DNA of 64,000 nucleotides, taken from NCBI GenBank assembly GCA_977006965.1, contig OZ345375.1, positions 1,798,001-1,862,000 on the forward strand, written 5' to 3'. The stretch comes from Phymatolithon calcareum (lineage: Eukaryota > Rhodophyta > Florideophyceae > Hapalidiales). The notes beneath the pieces were generated by a model, which was given only the letters and a program-made list of their open reading frames with translations, made no database searches and was not told where the DNA came from. Both the position numbers and the translations under genes were made by a program. Shown piece after piece: positions 20,741-31,270 of the stretch (the first letter of the stretch is position 1; every line of letters starts with the position of its first letter).

Positions 20741-21174
20741 AAGTTCATTGGGCAGAATGAAAAAATTCATCTCTTTTGTGGTCTCCGCTTCAAGTCCCGG
20801 TTACAGATATTTGGCACTTTCCAAGTAAGCGATGACATACGGCGTCTGAAAAGGCGCAATTTGAATCAAATCGTTTACAAAGATTTGATTGGGAGACAGA
20901 GAGAAAGTAAAGTGCTGTGCTTGGTGAGTAGAGACAAGCAAGGGAAGAGGATTGAGAATTTATGGACAACGCCCTTCGCAGCGCCAGGAACGTTCTCTCG
21001 GCTCGACTACTCTGCTGTAGCGAGAACCTCACATTATACGTTGGTCTCTATCTAGATAGCACTAATGACATTCTGAAATGTTTTTTGCTTAGAGTGCAAT
21101 GATCAAAGTTAGGAAAAACTACTTCTAGAATTTAAGGGAGCACCGCGGATATCATACTCAAAACCAGTATAAAT
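20741..21174. other. Upstream region of the acidic coiled-coil gene
   Basis: About 430 bases without a supported gene. AGTATAAATATG overlaps the start codon of the next gene, so if it acts as a TATA box the transcript would start inside the ORF. It is more likely incidental. Confidence 0.35.
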
Positions 21175-21663
21175 ATGTCCGACGAAACACGCCAAACACC
21201 AGCTCAGACTACCCGCAACATGGACATAGCTGGCTTTATTGAGGCCATGGAGGAGCGTCTCAACTACCTTCGCCATGATCGATTTCCGCTCTGGACGGAC
21301 ACTTTCAGTCGCTCGTTTGAAGATTTAGGCAAGCTTTCCACGTGGTTGGAGGAATATGAGCAGGAGAAGGCAGCTGATGCTAAGGTCATGGTCACTAACA
21401 GTCTGATTGCTTTCCTTCAGAGCACCAATGATTTTGAGAACTCCATTGAGATGTTGAAGAAACGTGCTAGAGATAAAGAGGACGGAATGGAACAGGGTCT
21501 GGAGGATGCCGATGAAGACGTGAAGGCCTTAATGCTAGCAGTGGATGAGAAGAAGGCAACTGCGGAAAGAAAGGAATTTGATCTGTCGCTGGCGGTGAAC
21601 CGCTTTGCCGAGATTATTGATAAGATGATGGATGCGTATGAAGACCAGATTGACAGCACTTGA
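21175..21663 (+). CDS. Small acidic coiled-coil protein, unknown function
   Basis: An intact 162-codon ORF starts at ATG 21175 and ends in TGA at 21661-21663. The product is strongly acidic and mostly helical. Residues 60-140 are rich in Glu, Lys, Ala and Leu with heptad-like spacing (SIEMLKKRARDKEDGMEQGL, VDEKKATAERKEF), which predicts a coiled coil. A Trp-containing segment (RFPLWTDTFSRSFEDL) lies near residue 38. There is no signal peptide, membrane span or catalytic motif. I do not recognise the family. The intact frame in a region of broken genes suggests it is a real gene. Confidence 0.65.
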   Translation: MSDETRQTPAQTTRNMDIAGFIEAMEERLNYLRHDRFPLWTDTFSRSFEDLGKLSTWLEEYEQEKAADAKVMVTNSLIAFLQSTNDFENSIEMLKKRARDKEDGMEQGLEDADEDVKALMLAVDEKKATAERKEFDLSLAVNRFAEIIDKMMDAYEDQIDST

Positions 21664-21794
21664 TGTGGTTGAGGTATACTAGTCCGCAGAACAATGTTTT
21701 GCGTTTGTTAAATTGTTTCTTCTTGTGTTCTTGACATACTGTTTACACACCATTCCCTTATATTGTACTTAAAGTAAGGCTCTCCAAGATTTCC

Positions 21795-22450
21795 ATGTCC
21801 CGACACGTTGCATGTCGTATTGGATTCGGTGCAAATTGTCCCGGGCCCTGTCCCAACTCCCAATATCGGCTCGATGCTAGCAAAAACAATCCATCCATGA
21901 CTGTAAAACGAGGGCAAGTTGTTGAAATCAAGACGCTGGCGAACAACCACGAGGGCGGTTTTAGTCGGTGGACTCTTGTTAACGTGAAGGATATGTGGAA
22001 GAAGAAAGTACACACGAGGAACGTGTTTCTATGGTCGTGTGGTGATACCGGACAGAAGAAGTGTTCGAAGAGATACAACTTTCGTGATTGTAATTGCGAT
22101 GCCACCAATGTCCATTATACGCATTATGTCAAAATTCCGAGGTTTACCAGGATGCTGTGTACATTTTGGGATGGGTTTGGATTGGCGGCTGTGGGAAATG
22201 GGGTTTCTTTGGTGATTATTTCGACTGCAGATACATCCAGATCAAGGGTGGTGCGAAGGTGGAAAAGAGGCATGATCCGCAATACATCCCCGGAGATTCT
22301 CATCTGACGGAGAATGGCATGTGCAGGGCTACTGTGAACGATATTAGGGTTTTCTGGACGGAACGTTGCCCTGGAGTGGGGAAGTACACCCAATTGTTCA
22401 ATCCAGCTCCGTTCACAGGTGGCAAGGTACCGAAACCGTTGTACAGATAG
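21795..22450 (+). pseudogene. Cys-rich secreted-type protein, frameshifted
   Basis: Two overlapping frames appear to be one gene. The first (from ATG 21795) runs VACRIGFGANCPGPCPN, RGQVVEIKTLANNHEGGFSR and VFLWSCGDTGQKKC up to about 22138. The second (to 22450) continues as YQDAVYILGWVW and GDYFDCRYIQIKGG. A single-base shift near 22138 (KIPRF|YQDAV) would join them. The pattern of Cys pairs, the NHEGG motif and the VLGWVW segment resembles secreted, carbohydrate-binding or LPMO-like (CBM33/AA-type) proteins of algae and oomycetes, but I am not certain. A signal peptide is not visible at this ATG, so an upstream exon may be missing. It is either a pseudogene or a sequencing indel. Confidence 0.5.
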
Positions 22451-23394
22451 ATGTTCAAGAATCGATATCAGATCCCGAAGTCGACCGTCTGGGTAAAATC
22501 GATGACATTGCGATATGCGTAGAATCCGAGTAGAGCGAGTAGAGTCATTTGCGATCGCGAACGCGCCCGCCTGGGACTCGGCGAATCGAGAACTCGCCAC
22601 GCTCGAAATGCTAGACTCAACCCCGCCGTCGTCGGATTTCGAAGAAATCTTGCGAATTTAAGCGGATTTAATACAGGCCGGCTATCATAACCGGTCCGGC
22701 CACGCGTGCACCTGTGCGTCACAGGAAGGAGACAAGAGCAGAGTCAGGAATTTTTCCCAGCTGCAAGGCAGCGTTTTTTGAAATAGCAAGAGCTGTGCTC
22801 CGGCCTCCCCATGGGAGAAGACTATAACCTTCTGGTAGTTTGGTAGTACACGGATTCCGCCCTGAGTGGTGTGCCGCAATGCTCAAGGAAGCTGGTAGAG
22901 AGAGGACAGAAGGAGTTGAAAGAAGGTAACGAGATGACGAGATGACCAGCTACCGTGAGCATCCTAAATGGTTTCCAACCCGGTTCATCCCTTTGAAGGA
23001 CGGCGGCTGAAGATTGGCTGCGTAGAGATTTAGATGTTAATCTCCCCGAGGCTCTGCACTTTGCGCGGCTTAGAGCTGCTGTGACGTCAAATACCACTCG
23101 TATCTGTTAAAGTCTACTGTAGCCGTAAGGATGGGGAGTTGCTCGACAACTCCGAAACCTGCATTAAAGAAGAAGAAGAGTCATTTGGAAGACCGGGAAA
23201 TCCTACAGCAGTTATCATCCGTATTTTCGTTTGCTAAAAAAGCATGCAATTACGACCACATGTGAAACTTCTGGTAAGGTTCGCTATGTGCAATACTATG
23301 TCAATGGCAGGCAATGAAGACGAGATTTCTCTGCACCATATTCTGTTGCCGGTGATTGCATTAGGTATGAGAAAAGGAAGAAGAAGGCAGATCA
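22451..23394. other. Intergenic, nothing recognised
   Basis: About 940 bases. The stretch 22850-23160 may be an old LINE piece (plus-strand frames such as DWLRRDLDVNLPEALHFARL look protein-like), followed by an AAGAAGAAGAAGAG run. Support is weak and no motif is decisive. Confidence 0.3.
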
Positions 23395-23770
23395 ATGAAG
23401 ATTCCTATTGAAGGCAAGCTACCAGGGATCCTTTACATAGGAGAAAGAACAACACGTTTAAGGTGCCTAAGGTTGACATTCAGCCGAGCACCCCTTTGGA
23501 GAAAATCAGTATTGGGTGCCTACTGTGGGATTACCGCAGTGATCGAACTAGACGCCTTACAACATACTCTAGCGTCGTCGAAGATGAGTACAGAAATAGA
23601 ATTTAACTGTAAGAGACTCACAGGAGCTCTTGTTGGGAGAGAATTACGAATCAATAACGTTTTGAGTAGCCAGAGGACTTTAGTTTAGAGAATATCGCAA
23701 GAGCTGCCCCGTTACTCCAAGGTGAGGCTTTGGGAGCTCTCAAAATAAAATCATCAAATATCCTTAAAGT
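23395..23770 (+). repeat. ORF-bearing repeat, copy 1 (LINE-like 3' end)
   Basis: A 97-codon ORF (23395-23688) with GILYIGERTTRLRCLRL and VLGAYCGITAVIEL is followed by a conserved tail GTTACTCCAAGGTGAGGC...AATAAAATCATCAAAT. The copy at 54001-54370 is about 93% identical by eye. Diverged copies are at 12230 and 24890. A shared short C-terminal coding piece plus a 3' tail fits the 3' end of a LINE, 5'-truncated on insertion. No target duplication was located. Confidence 0.6.
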
Positions 23771-24889
23771 AAGGGATCACACATCCGCCAAGGATCTTAT
23801 AAATGGTATATAGCTCTCAACGCACGACAAGGTCCATACTTGTACAAGACACACCAACCTGATAGTCCACAGCTCGAATAAGTACAAGTTGTACTCACAG
23901 AGAAAGAACTAGATCTCCTCAGATTCCTCACTTCGCGCAAATGCTCTGCACATCGGCGACGGAAAAAATTTAAGGGAGGATACAGTCGGCGCCCGGCGCA
24001 TTGAGAAAAGTCCGGAAGAAATGATCAAATATTGTATCACTTGAGACAAAAAGCTTGCTTTTGACTTGCAGATGAATGAAGCAAGAGCAATAATATTTCT
24101 TGAGATGCTATCTCAATCCAGCTCGGCTTTGAACAATGGCGCTTATTTCGGGGAGATGACAAGAGCTCATATACCTGTCAGACATGCGGATTGTCGCAAC
24201 ATGGCCCCACTCTGAACAGGTGTTCGCAGCGGGTGGAGGCCGTACAAGGGTCCCTAGAGAGTCCGCTGCCAGAAACGCCCCCGTGGCGTGTATAGCCTTC
24301 CAGAGTAAAGCTTTCTCCAGACACCTGTGTTAAACTTTTCCTCATCGTGAGTAGCGTAGTGGTGCAGTCAGGTCCACTTAGCAGAACGTCATTGCTACTC
24401 CGTTGCATGCAAGACGATTTTGGAGTCATTTAAAAATGGATACTTACCAACCTCCTCACCAGAGGGTACAAAGCGAGGTCGGTAGTCACGACATACAGTA
24501 CATCGCGGAAGCTCGTGCCGATGCATTGAATATTTTTGATTGCAGCATCGTGGATGGATGGATGGATTGATGTGAGTTTACTTCAAGCTCTCGTTGTCTA
24601 CTTTACACCTGAGAGGCTTATCATAGCGCTAATCGCGTTGCCTACATCATGAGATGTGTAGCGAGAGTCACGTCCCAGACATATAAGGATCAACCAAAAC
24701 AAATCTCTGCTCAAATTACGGAATCCGATAGCTTGCCATTGTACTTACCCGCCTTTGATCGCACCCGGTCCCCAAATCGACGCATCGTATTTTTTGGAAA
24801 TATTAGCACATCACCTTTTCCATGTTGTGGAGGGACAGTGCGACACGGTTGACATGCCGGGGGGTGATATTTTATCGAGGGCCAATGTG
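23771..24889. other. Intergenic, nothing recognised
   Basis: More than 1 kb without a convincing gene. A short GGATGGATGGATGG simple repeat lies near 24550. ORFs at 24178-24429 (minus) and 24649-24852 (plus) lack recognisable content. Confidence 0.35.
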
Positions 24890-25060
24890 GATATAATCAA
24901 TACTGGGTGAGTGCTTGGGGTATCACAGCGGTATTTGGGCTGGTTGTGCTCCAACGCATGTTATCATCATCACCGATGGCCCCGATATGGAAGATGAGTG
25001 CTAACAACTCACGCGTGCGTATGTTAGTCGAGAAATACGATTCAAGAAGATCATGAGTCC
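24890..25060 (+). repeat. Diverged, truncated copy of the ORF-bearing repeat
   Basis: ATCAATACTGGGTGAGTGCTTGG, TATCACAGCGG and GCTCCAACGCATG match the 12.25 kb copy. The reading frame is lost. It ends near 25060 without the common 3' tail. Confidence 0.5.
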
Positions 25061-25566
25061 CTGCTTTCAGAGTAGTTAATGAAAGTACCTTCCTATACAA
25101 TCACCGTGAAGAATAGTGAAAATTCAACAGGATATCGCAGCAATACTGTACTGTACTGTACAGTACTGTACACAAGAATCCCTTCTCATGTTTTTCGAAG
25201 TTATTGTCGTGCTGACGATGAAGATGTAGGACTACAGGACAAAAGTAATTGTTTACCTTGATCTTGTTCTTTGCCCGTGCCGGAGTCCACAACATTGGGC
25301 TCCGGGACTCGCTTATATACCCCTTGGATCGGGCTCGATATGATCGAGATCGTGCTCGATATGCTAGAGAATATGCTGGTAGTGCTAAAGGTAAATTCTC
25401 GTGCTCCTCTACACGGGAGACACGAAACCATATACGAGGCTGTTGTAAGAGATATCTGCTAATGGTACCTGTAGAGATCCTACAAGGTCACATGAAGTGC
25501 ACCACCTTCACATTGGGCGCCACGACATACCTATATGTCATGTACCTTCCAAAACAGCCCTGATCT
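25061..25566. other. Intergenic with a short palindrome
   Basis: A self-complementary run built from TACTGTACTGTACAGTACTG lies at about 25144-25170, and a related run occurs near 35870. No gene is supported. Confidence 0.35.
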
Positions 25567-25571
25567 AGCCT

Positions 25572-25902
25572 TCAATCATACTCCCTGGGCACCTCATGGG
25601 TGCTTACATGGGCTTACACTCACCGGCCCCAAAGGCCGGCGAGTTTCTGTGTTGCTACATATCCTGCTGGCCATCCCCCTCATCTTTGGTTCCCCCGAAT
25701 AGAACGTAACAGACTAAGTAAAGCTAAAGGTTACTTTGGTCTATCGCGAAGGCATTGGCCGGAGCCCGTTCCCACGAGAAGGCTTTGGCCCGATCACACC
25801 CTCACCAGCTCACTCTCTTCCCCTTTTCCGCGCGGCCACCCAGCCGTCCGATCGTACGGACGGCCGATCGCGCGAGACACGAAGTGGCCGTTTGACGACA
25901 AT
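25572..25902 (+). repeat. 5' LTR of copia element
   Basis: It starts TCAATCATACTCCC and ends GACGACAAT. These ends are unusual, as copia LTRs normally start TG and end CA. The boundaries are supported by equal length in both copies and by the AGCCT duplications. It contains a long inverted repeat CCGTCCGATCGTACGGACGG. Confidence 0.85.
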
Positions 25903-27130
25903 CCGGATTGGGGATCCTACGGCTGGAACCGCTGGTCATGTAGGATATCAACCCCCCTCGTCACTCGCTGCACATCCGCCGACTCCAGCGCTGGCTTCGA
26001 TTCGGAGCACTCCCACTGTACCGCCGACCGACCGCCCTGTGTTTACTGCTAAACCTGGTCACCTTCCCGGTTCTACGCCCCCTCGTGTCCACCCCGTAGA
26101 GACACCGAGGCACCATACCACAGCGTTCGACTCTTTCCGCTTACCGATAGAGTACGAGGACACGCGGAAGGGGAACTATGTGCACCAGCAGTTTTACGGT
26201 CGAAAGTTTTCCGGAGAGCTCTCCGAGTCCATCGACCTTCTACTCCGTGACTACGAAGCTTGTGCTCGTACGCATTTGCTCACTCCGCCACAGAAGGCGG
26301 ACTACTTTATGAACGTCTTGGATGGCCCCGCTCGCACCTTTCTCCTGAACCAGTACAGGCCGGGCATGACGCACGAGGAAGTCTGCTCCCTCATGAAGAC
26401 AGAGTACGACAGCGACTCGCGTCAGCTGCAGGTACAGTCCACGCTGGAGGGCTTGAAGCTCGAGAGCTTCATGCATGCACACTCTTTGAATTCCGTTCCC
26501 GAGGGGCTGACAAAACTCGTTGAGCACATTGAGCAGCTCACACCGCAATGCCCTCCAGGTTTCCGCTCGGACGAAAACAAGATCCGCTTCCTACGAAAGG
26601 CCGTCATCGGCTTCGAATGGGCACTCGCCCCCATTCGAAACCTCGTGTCGCACAAGTACAAGTTGCATGGGTTCGTCACTGCCTTGCATGAAAGCTTGCA
26701 ACTTGCCAACGAGCTGAAAGAAGCAAGCAATCAAGGTATCTCGACCGGCGTCACTGAATTGGAAGAAGATGCTACGCACTTTCAGCGCTACGGTCGTCAT
26801 CTTCGCAGCGTACACAAGCACCCACCTCGCCGCAGCCCCAACTTCAGGAGAAGATCCGCTCCTAAGCCCCACGCAAGATATCGCACTTTCGAAGAAGCAC
26901 GCCGCCGAAATGAGTGCTTCAAGTGTTCGGCGCCGTGGGTCCCAGGTCATAGATGCGACGAAGGAGCAATCGCTTCGCGTACGCGCGACCGACTTCGAAG
27001 CGGGGAATCCCGCGTCCACATTATTCGCGACTTCATTCTCGGGATGGAGGGAGAGAATCGGTCAGACATCCCTAGTGACTCTCCAGGGACGGAGGGAGAA
27101 TCCACCCACTTCGGCCCGAGGACGCTCTAG
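25903..27130 (+). pseudogene. Copia Gag region with zinc knuckle
   Basis: The frame is open from the LTR to 27130 but has no ATG until about residue 190, so the natural start is unclear. Coding resembles a retroelement Gag: KFSGELSESIDLLLRDYEA, then helical segments. Near the end comes a CCHC-like motif, NECFKCSAPWVPGHRC, close to the CxxC...GHxxC zinc knuckles of LTR retrotransposons. The N-terminal part is Pro/Thr-rich. The frame changes after the knuckle, where the protease frame takes over. Confidence 0.65.
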
Positions 27131-27612
27131 CTGCTGCGACCAGTGGAGACTGCGCCGACCAGCACCATCTCGAAGACTTCGACAAGGAGTTCACCACAAA
27201 CATTGTGTCCTCAACCCTCTCCGAACAGATTCCGCCGTCGGATTTTTGCTAAGGCGATGTGGCCACGCAGTTAACCCACATCGCCCACGCCTGTCGTTTC
27301 ATCATCAAACAGCTATCCCTCTCCACCAAAAGGTCCACACTGATATCGACTGCACTAGCATACTCGTGGCAGACATTATCAAGAAGTGCAAATCCGATCG
27401 CCCTCTCGGATTCTGCGTGGATATAGGCGCGCCTAAGTCAGTCGCTGGAAAACGCGAAATGAACCGTCTGCTCCACTCTACCGGAACGCACCGACGACAA
27501 GTTCGACGCTCTGGAAATCGTTTCCGTTTTGGTGATGAGTCCTTTCTTTCACTAGGACAAGTAGCGCTGCCTCTCCCAACTCCACCCGGTGTGCCACAAA
27601 TCATAGTTGATT
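27131..27612 (+). pseudogene. Copia protease region, first part
   Basis: GFCVDIGAPKSVAG carries the D-[ST/I]-G-A style active site of an aspartic protease. The sequence then runs FRFGDESFLSLGQVALPLP towards PQIIVD. It is cut by a LINE insertion after ATCATAGTTGATT (27600-27612). The protease end, VAPDIPALLGMDYN, resumes at about 28395. Confidence 0.65.
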
Positions 27613-28390
27613 ATCTCACACCATGGACAAACTCAGTCGAAGCGCAGATCAACCAAGCGGAGGGTCTGTTCTACTCTGTTGCCTTCGGTAACTACGCGAA
27701 ACGATTGCACGCCCGAATGCGAGCCCGCTGCAGAATTACTCCACCAAAGATAAGAAGAGCGCAACTCGGAGAGCACTTCGCACAGAGGCTTATACGAGGG
27801 AAGGACGAAATCGAGAAGGAAGCAAATTACGCAGGAAAAGAAGGGGACATACAGCAAGCAGAGAGGGATATGCGCTATCTGCAGGAGCATGAGCTCCTAA
27901 GAGGCAGTACCGAGCGAGCCGTACGAGGGCTGGTGACCCACAAACACGAGAGCCTCCGCAGACGACAGGAATGGATTGAAAAGGAAGAAGAAAAAGAGAG
28001 AAAAATTACTGTCGATACTAAGGAGAAAGTAAGCCCTGTACTCCAAATTCGATCCAGGAAACACCGACTCCTAGCAGATAAGTGGTTCTTTGGCCGTTTC
28101 CCACCACGAAGAGCAGAGTCGTACATTGAACATTTCAACGAGGTCGCGGAAGAGAATCTGAAAACTCTAAAACGAAATTTGACAAGTCCAAGAGCAGAAG
28201 AATCTTGGGAAGAAGGGACGAAAACGGCGATTGACAAACTTTTAGCCTTGGAAATCCATATGTTAGAAGAAATGATAGTGTAATGTGATCTGATTGGGTA
28301 ATGAGATGGCAGTATGAACGGGAAGCTGCTCTGGTGTTGGTGAATACCGGCGTTGAGGGCTTCTAAAATAAAAACCTACAATTTCCCCCC
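27613..28390 (+). mobile_element. 5'-truncated LINE in the copia protease, 13-bp TSD
   Basis: ATCATAGTTGATT is found at 27600-27612 and 28391-28403, bounding a 778-bp insert. It encodes the C-terminal part of a LINE protein, ending at TAA 28281-28283, with RSRKHRLLADKWFFGRFPP and a final stretch of Leu-rich helix (AIDKLLALEIHMLEEM). These correspond to LINE C-termini at 20614 and 35467. The 3' UTR ends AAAATAAAAACCTACAATTTCCCCCC. By chance the copia frame reads into the LINE frame, giving a 504-codon hybrid ORF (26769-28283). Confidence 0.9.
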
Positions 28391-28403
28391 ATCATAGTTG
28401 ATT

Positions 28404-29440
28404 TTGATATCGTGGCACCTGATATCCCGGCCCTACTCGGAATGGACTACAACTGGTCGCCGATACTGTATTTCATCGACTGGCGAAGAGATCAGCCCGC
28501 GAAATCGGAGACGGCCGCATGACGTACGTTTATGAGTGGTTCATCCCGCTCGTACGTGCGCCGAGCAGGCATGTGTATGTACCGTTTAACAAAGGAGTTC
28601 GGATACACTTCACTTCAATGCAGATCCACAAGCTGCATCGGCAGTTATTCAATCTATCTGCTGGTAAGCTCTTCAATTTGCTCCGCAAAGCACGCCCCGA
28701 GAATGCAACACCAGAAACTCTCAAGATTCTCAAAGAAATCTCGAAGAGATGAGACCCATGCCAGCGCATCAGCCCTGCACCAACCGATTTCGTGTCTCGT
28801 TTGGCACCGAGAATGCGCGGTTCAACGAGCGAATCTTAATGGACGTGATGTACATCGGTTTTTCCCCATCTTGCATATCGTCGATGAATCGACTCGCATC
28901 TCTGCCGCCCGCTTCCTACCTGACGTGAGTACCCTTTCGATATGGGATACGCTCTTAAGATGCTGGGGAACGATCTACACAGGTCTACCCAACCGTATAC
29001 TGGTGGACTACGGCAGCGCTTTAGGTAAGAGCGAGTCGTTCGTTTCGCTGGCGGCGAGATGCAACGTTGAAATCGAGTCGACCGGCAAAGAGGCACACTC
29101 TAGTCTCGGCGTAGGCGAGAGGTATCATGAACCGCTCTGCACTACGTTTCTAAAGATGCTTCTTGACTACCCGAATCGGAACAAGGACCTTCTACTCCAG
29201 CTCGCAGTCAAGGCAATGAACGACACCCTAGGACCAGAGGGATTAGTACCGTCTTCTCTGGTATTTGGCGAGCTTCCAAAGGTCTACACTCCATCTGAAA
29301 TCCCCAAAGCACGTGACTCGCTACGGGAGCGAGCAGCCAGGGTGCACACGGCATGCACCGAAATGCAACGCATCATGTCGAAGATGCGCATAAAAAGGCT
29401 TGAAACACTCGGTTCCCGCCGGTGCCGACAAGTTTTTTGA
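28404..29440 (+). pseudogene. Copia protease end and integrase, broken
   Basis: After the LINE the protease ends with PALLGMDYN. The integrase zinc region follows (KLHRQLFNLSAGKL...ISKR), where a TGA stands exactly at the expected first Cys before DPCQRISPAP (about 28750). A frame change leads to the core domain. The three acidic residues appear in HIVDESTRISAARFL, RILVDYGSALG and GVGERYHEPL, the DDE pattern of integrases. NDTLGPEGLVPSSLVFGELP is typical of this copia lineage. A further shift follows near 29430. The enzyme cannot be made. Confidence 0.75.
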
Positions 29441-30480
29441 TCCTGGCGACCAAGTATTGGTTTGGCACGAGAAGGTCGTTAACAACCGAATAGGCGAGTG
29501 GTTAGGACCGTTTACTGTCCTCGGCATGGACAATGTCAAGAAGATCGCGTACGTCCAGGATTCCAAAATTGGGGCGGCTCGACCTTTTGGCATTGTACAG
29601 GTTAAACTTTACAACATGCCTATCGACATCGCGCGTTCGCTCTTCTCGGACATTTACTGCAGTCTCACGTACTTCTCATCCACCGATGAGGAGGACCATT
29701 CCATCCACCTCACGGAAGTTATTGATCCGAAGGATCCCCGTGCGGTATCGGCGGAGATGACATAAGCGAAGCGAGAAGAAGTCAAAGGACTCCTCGATCG
29801 CGGGACATTCAGGGTAATTCTGCGCGAAGAAGTTCCCCCTGACGGTAATGTGCTCCCAGGAAGGTTTGTTCTGGCCATAAAATCATCCGAAGATGGCCAG
29901 ATCAAATTCAAAGCCCGTTACGTCATCGGCGTTCATCGCGACAAGATGAAAGACATGATGGTGCACAATGCTGCAACCCTTCAGCCGCAATCCATCCGTC
30001 TCCTTCTCGCACTTGCAGCCGGACATGGCTTCAACACCTGGACATCTGATGTTCGACAAGCCTACTTACAATCATCTGAGCCACTCTCGCGTGAGATCTT
30101 CATCACGAAACCGGTACTGGAGTTCGAACTTCAGCCTGACCAGTGCTTAACGGACTTTGCGACTCCGGTGACCTGTGGCACATGACGCTTGATGAGCACC
30201 ATCGTCACGTACTCGGTATGTCCCCCTTTCTATCCGACCCAGCTTTGTACAAGCTAATGTCGGATGGTCTACTCATCGGCCTCAATGGAGGTTATGTAGA
30301 TGACCTCCTGCGAACTGGGACGCGGGAGTTCCGCGAGCGAGCTAAGATCACAAGCGAACGTTTTCAGAGGGACGAAGACGAGGAATCCCATGCACGTTCA
30401 GTGGTTTTTCACTATCTCGCGGAAAGGATGGAACGCTTGAACAACACCAGCACTTCTGCCTTCAGAAGCTAGAGAAGCTT
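29400..30480 (+). pseudogene. Copia reverse transcriptase, broken
   Basis: Pieces in different frames carry the copia RT signature. [15 protein letters not shown] and [11 protein letters not shown] are followed by [12 protein letters not shown] and [16 protein letters not shown]. After a frame change come [18 protein letters not shown] and then GGYVDDLLRTG, where YVDD is the catalytic box. A TAA at 29763 and at least two frameshifts (near 30160 and 30470) interrupt it. The segment at 29400-29765 links integrase to RT. Confidence 0.8.
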
Positions 30481-30530
30481 GACCTAAACGCTCCTTTTTC
30501 CGAACTTCGCTCGATGCGAATGCGGCTCGC

Positions 30531-31211
30531 TTGCTCGCGAACACCCGCCCGGACTGTCTCTTTGACATCTCTAAACTCGCTCAAGTGACAGAAGACCGCT
30601 TCATTACGGACAGAGCTGGCGTAATTCGACAGCTGAACAAGGCTACCAAGTACGCCATCGACGATCGGATCTCGCTCAAGATCCCCAAGCTGGACTTAGA
30701 CTCACTGCGCATCATTGGGTTTTCGGACGCGTCTTTTGCGAACAACCACGACATGTCGACTCAGCTTGGTCACATTTGTTTTTTGTCCGATCGGTATGGC
30801 AACTCTGTACCCATTTCCTTTAAGAGATACAAGTCCAAACGAATAATCCGCTCCGCAATGGCTGGTGAAGTCATCGCGTTCAGTGATCTCTTCGATGTTG
30901 CCGTGGCGCTCTCAGAAGAACTCGGGGAAATTTACGGACGGAAGATACCGGTACAACTTTTCACTGACTCTAAGTCCCTCTTCGACGTCATCTCAAAGGG
31001 TTCTCGGACGTCCGAAAAGCGTATGATGTTGGATATTGCTGCCGCTCGCGAAGGATTCCGCGACAAAGTCATCTCGGACATAGGTTTCGTTCGCAGCTTG
31101 AAGAACCTCGCCGATGGTCTAACTAAGCCTATGTCTCAAGCAGCACTTCAGAATGTTTTATCATCTGGTATTCTACATGTCCAACCCGAACAGTGGATCA
31201 TCCGCAACTAG
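30531..31211 (+). pseudogene. Copia RNase H domain
   Basis: An open frame of 226 codons, without its own start, ends in TAG at 31209-31211. It contains IGFSDASFANN, RSAMAGEVIAFSDLFD and LFTDSKSLFDVISKG. These give the Asp, Glu and Asp positions of a copia RNase H. The end, FVRSLKNLADGLTKPMSQ, is the usual C-terminal motif of Ty1/copia Pol. It is the best preserved part of the element but is cut off from RT by a frameshift. Confidence 0.85.
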
Positions 31212-31270
31212 ATCATCCGTTTCCCTTTATTCATGTCAATCCATCCCAATTCCCCTCTCCTGTCCAATCG

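Noticed and set aside
25144-25170. TACTGTAC palindrome as a regulatory site
   Set aside because: It is a simple-sequence run (repeated CTGTA), and similar runs occur by slippage.
25736-25902. Gag start in the 5' LTR
   Set aside because: The apparent start is TTG; no ATG occurs in this frame for about 190 codons, so the LTR part is probably untranslated.
26769-28283. Single 504-codon gene
   Set aside because: It is a fusion of the copia protease frame with an inserted LINE, shown by the 13-bp duplication at both ends.
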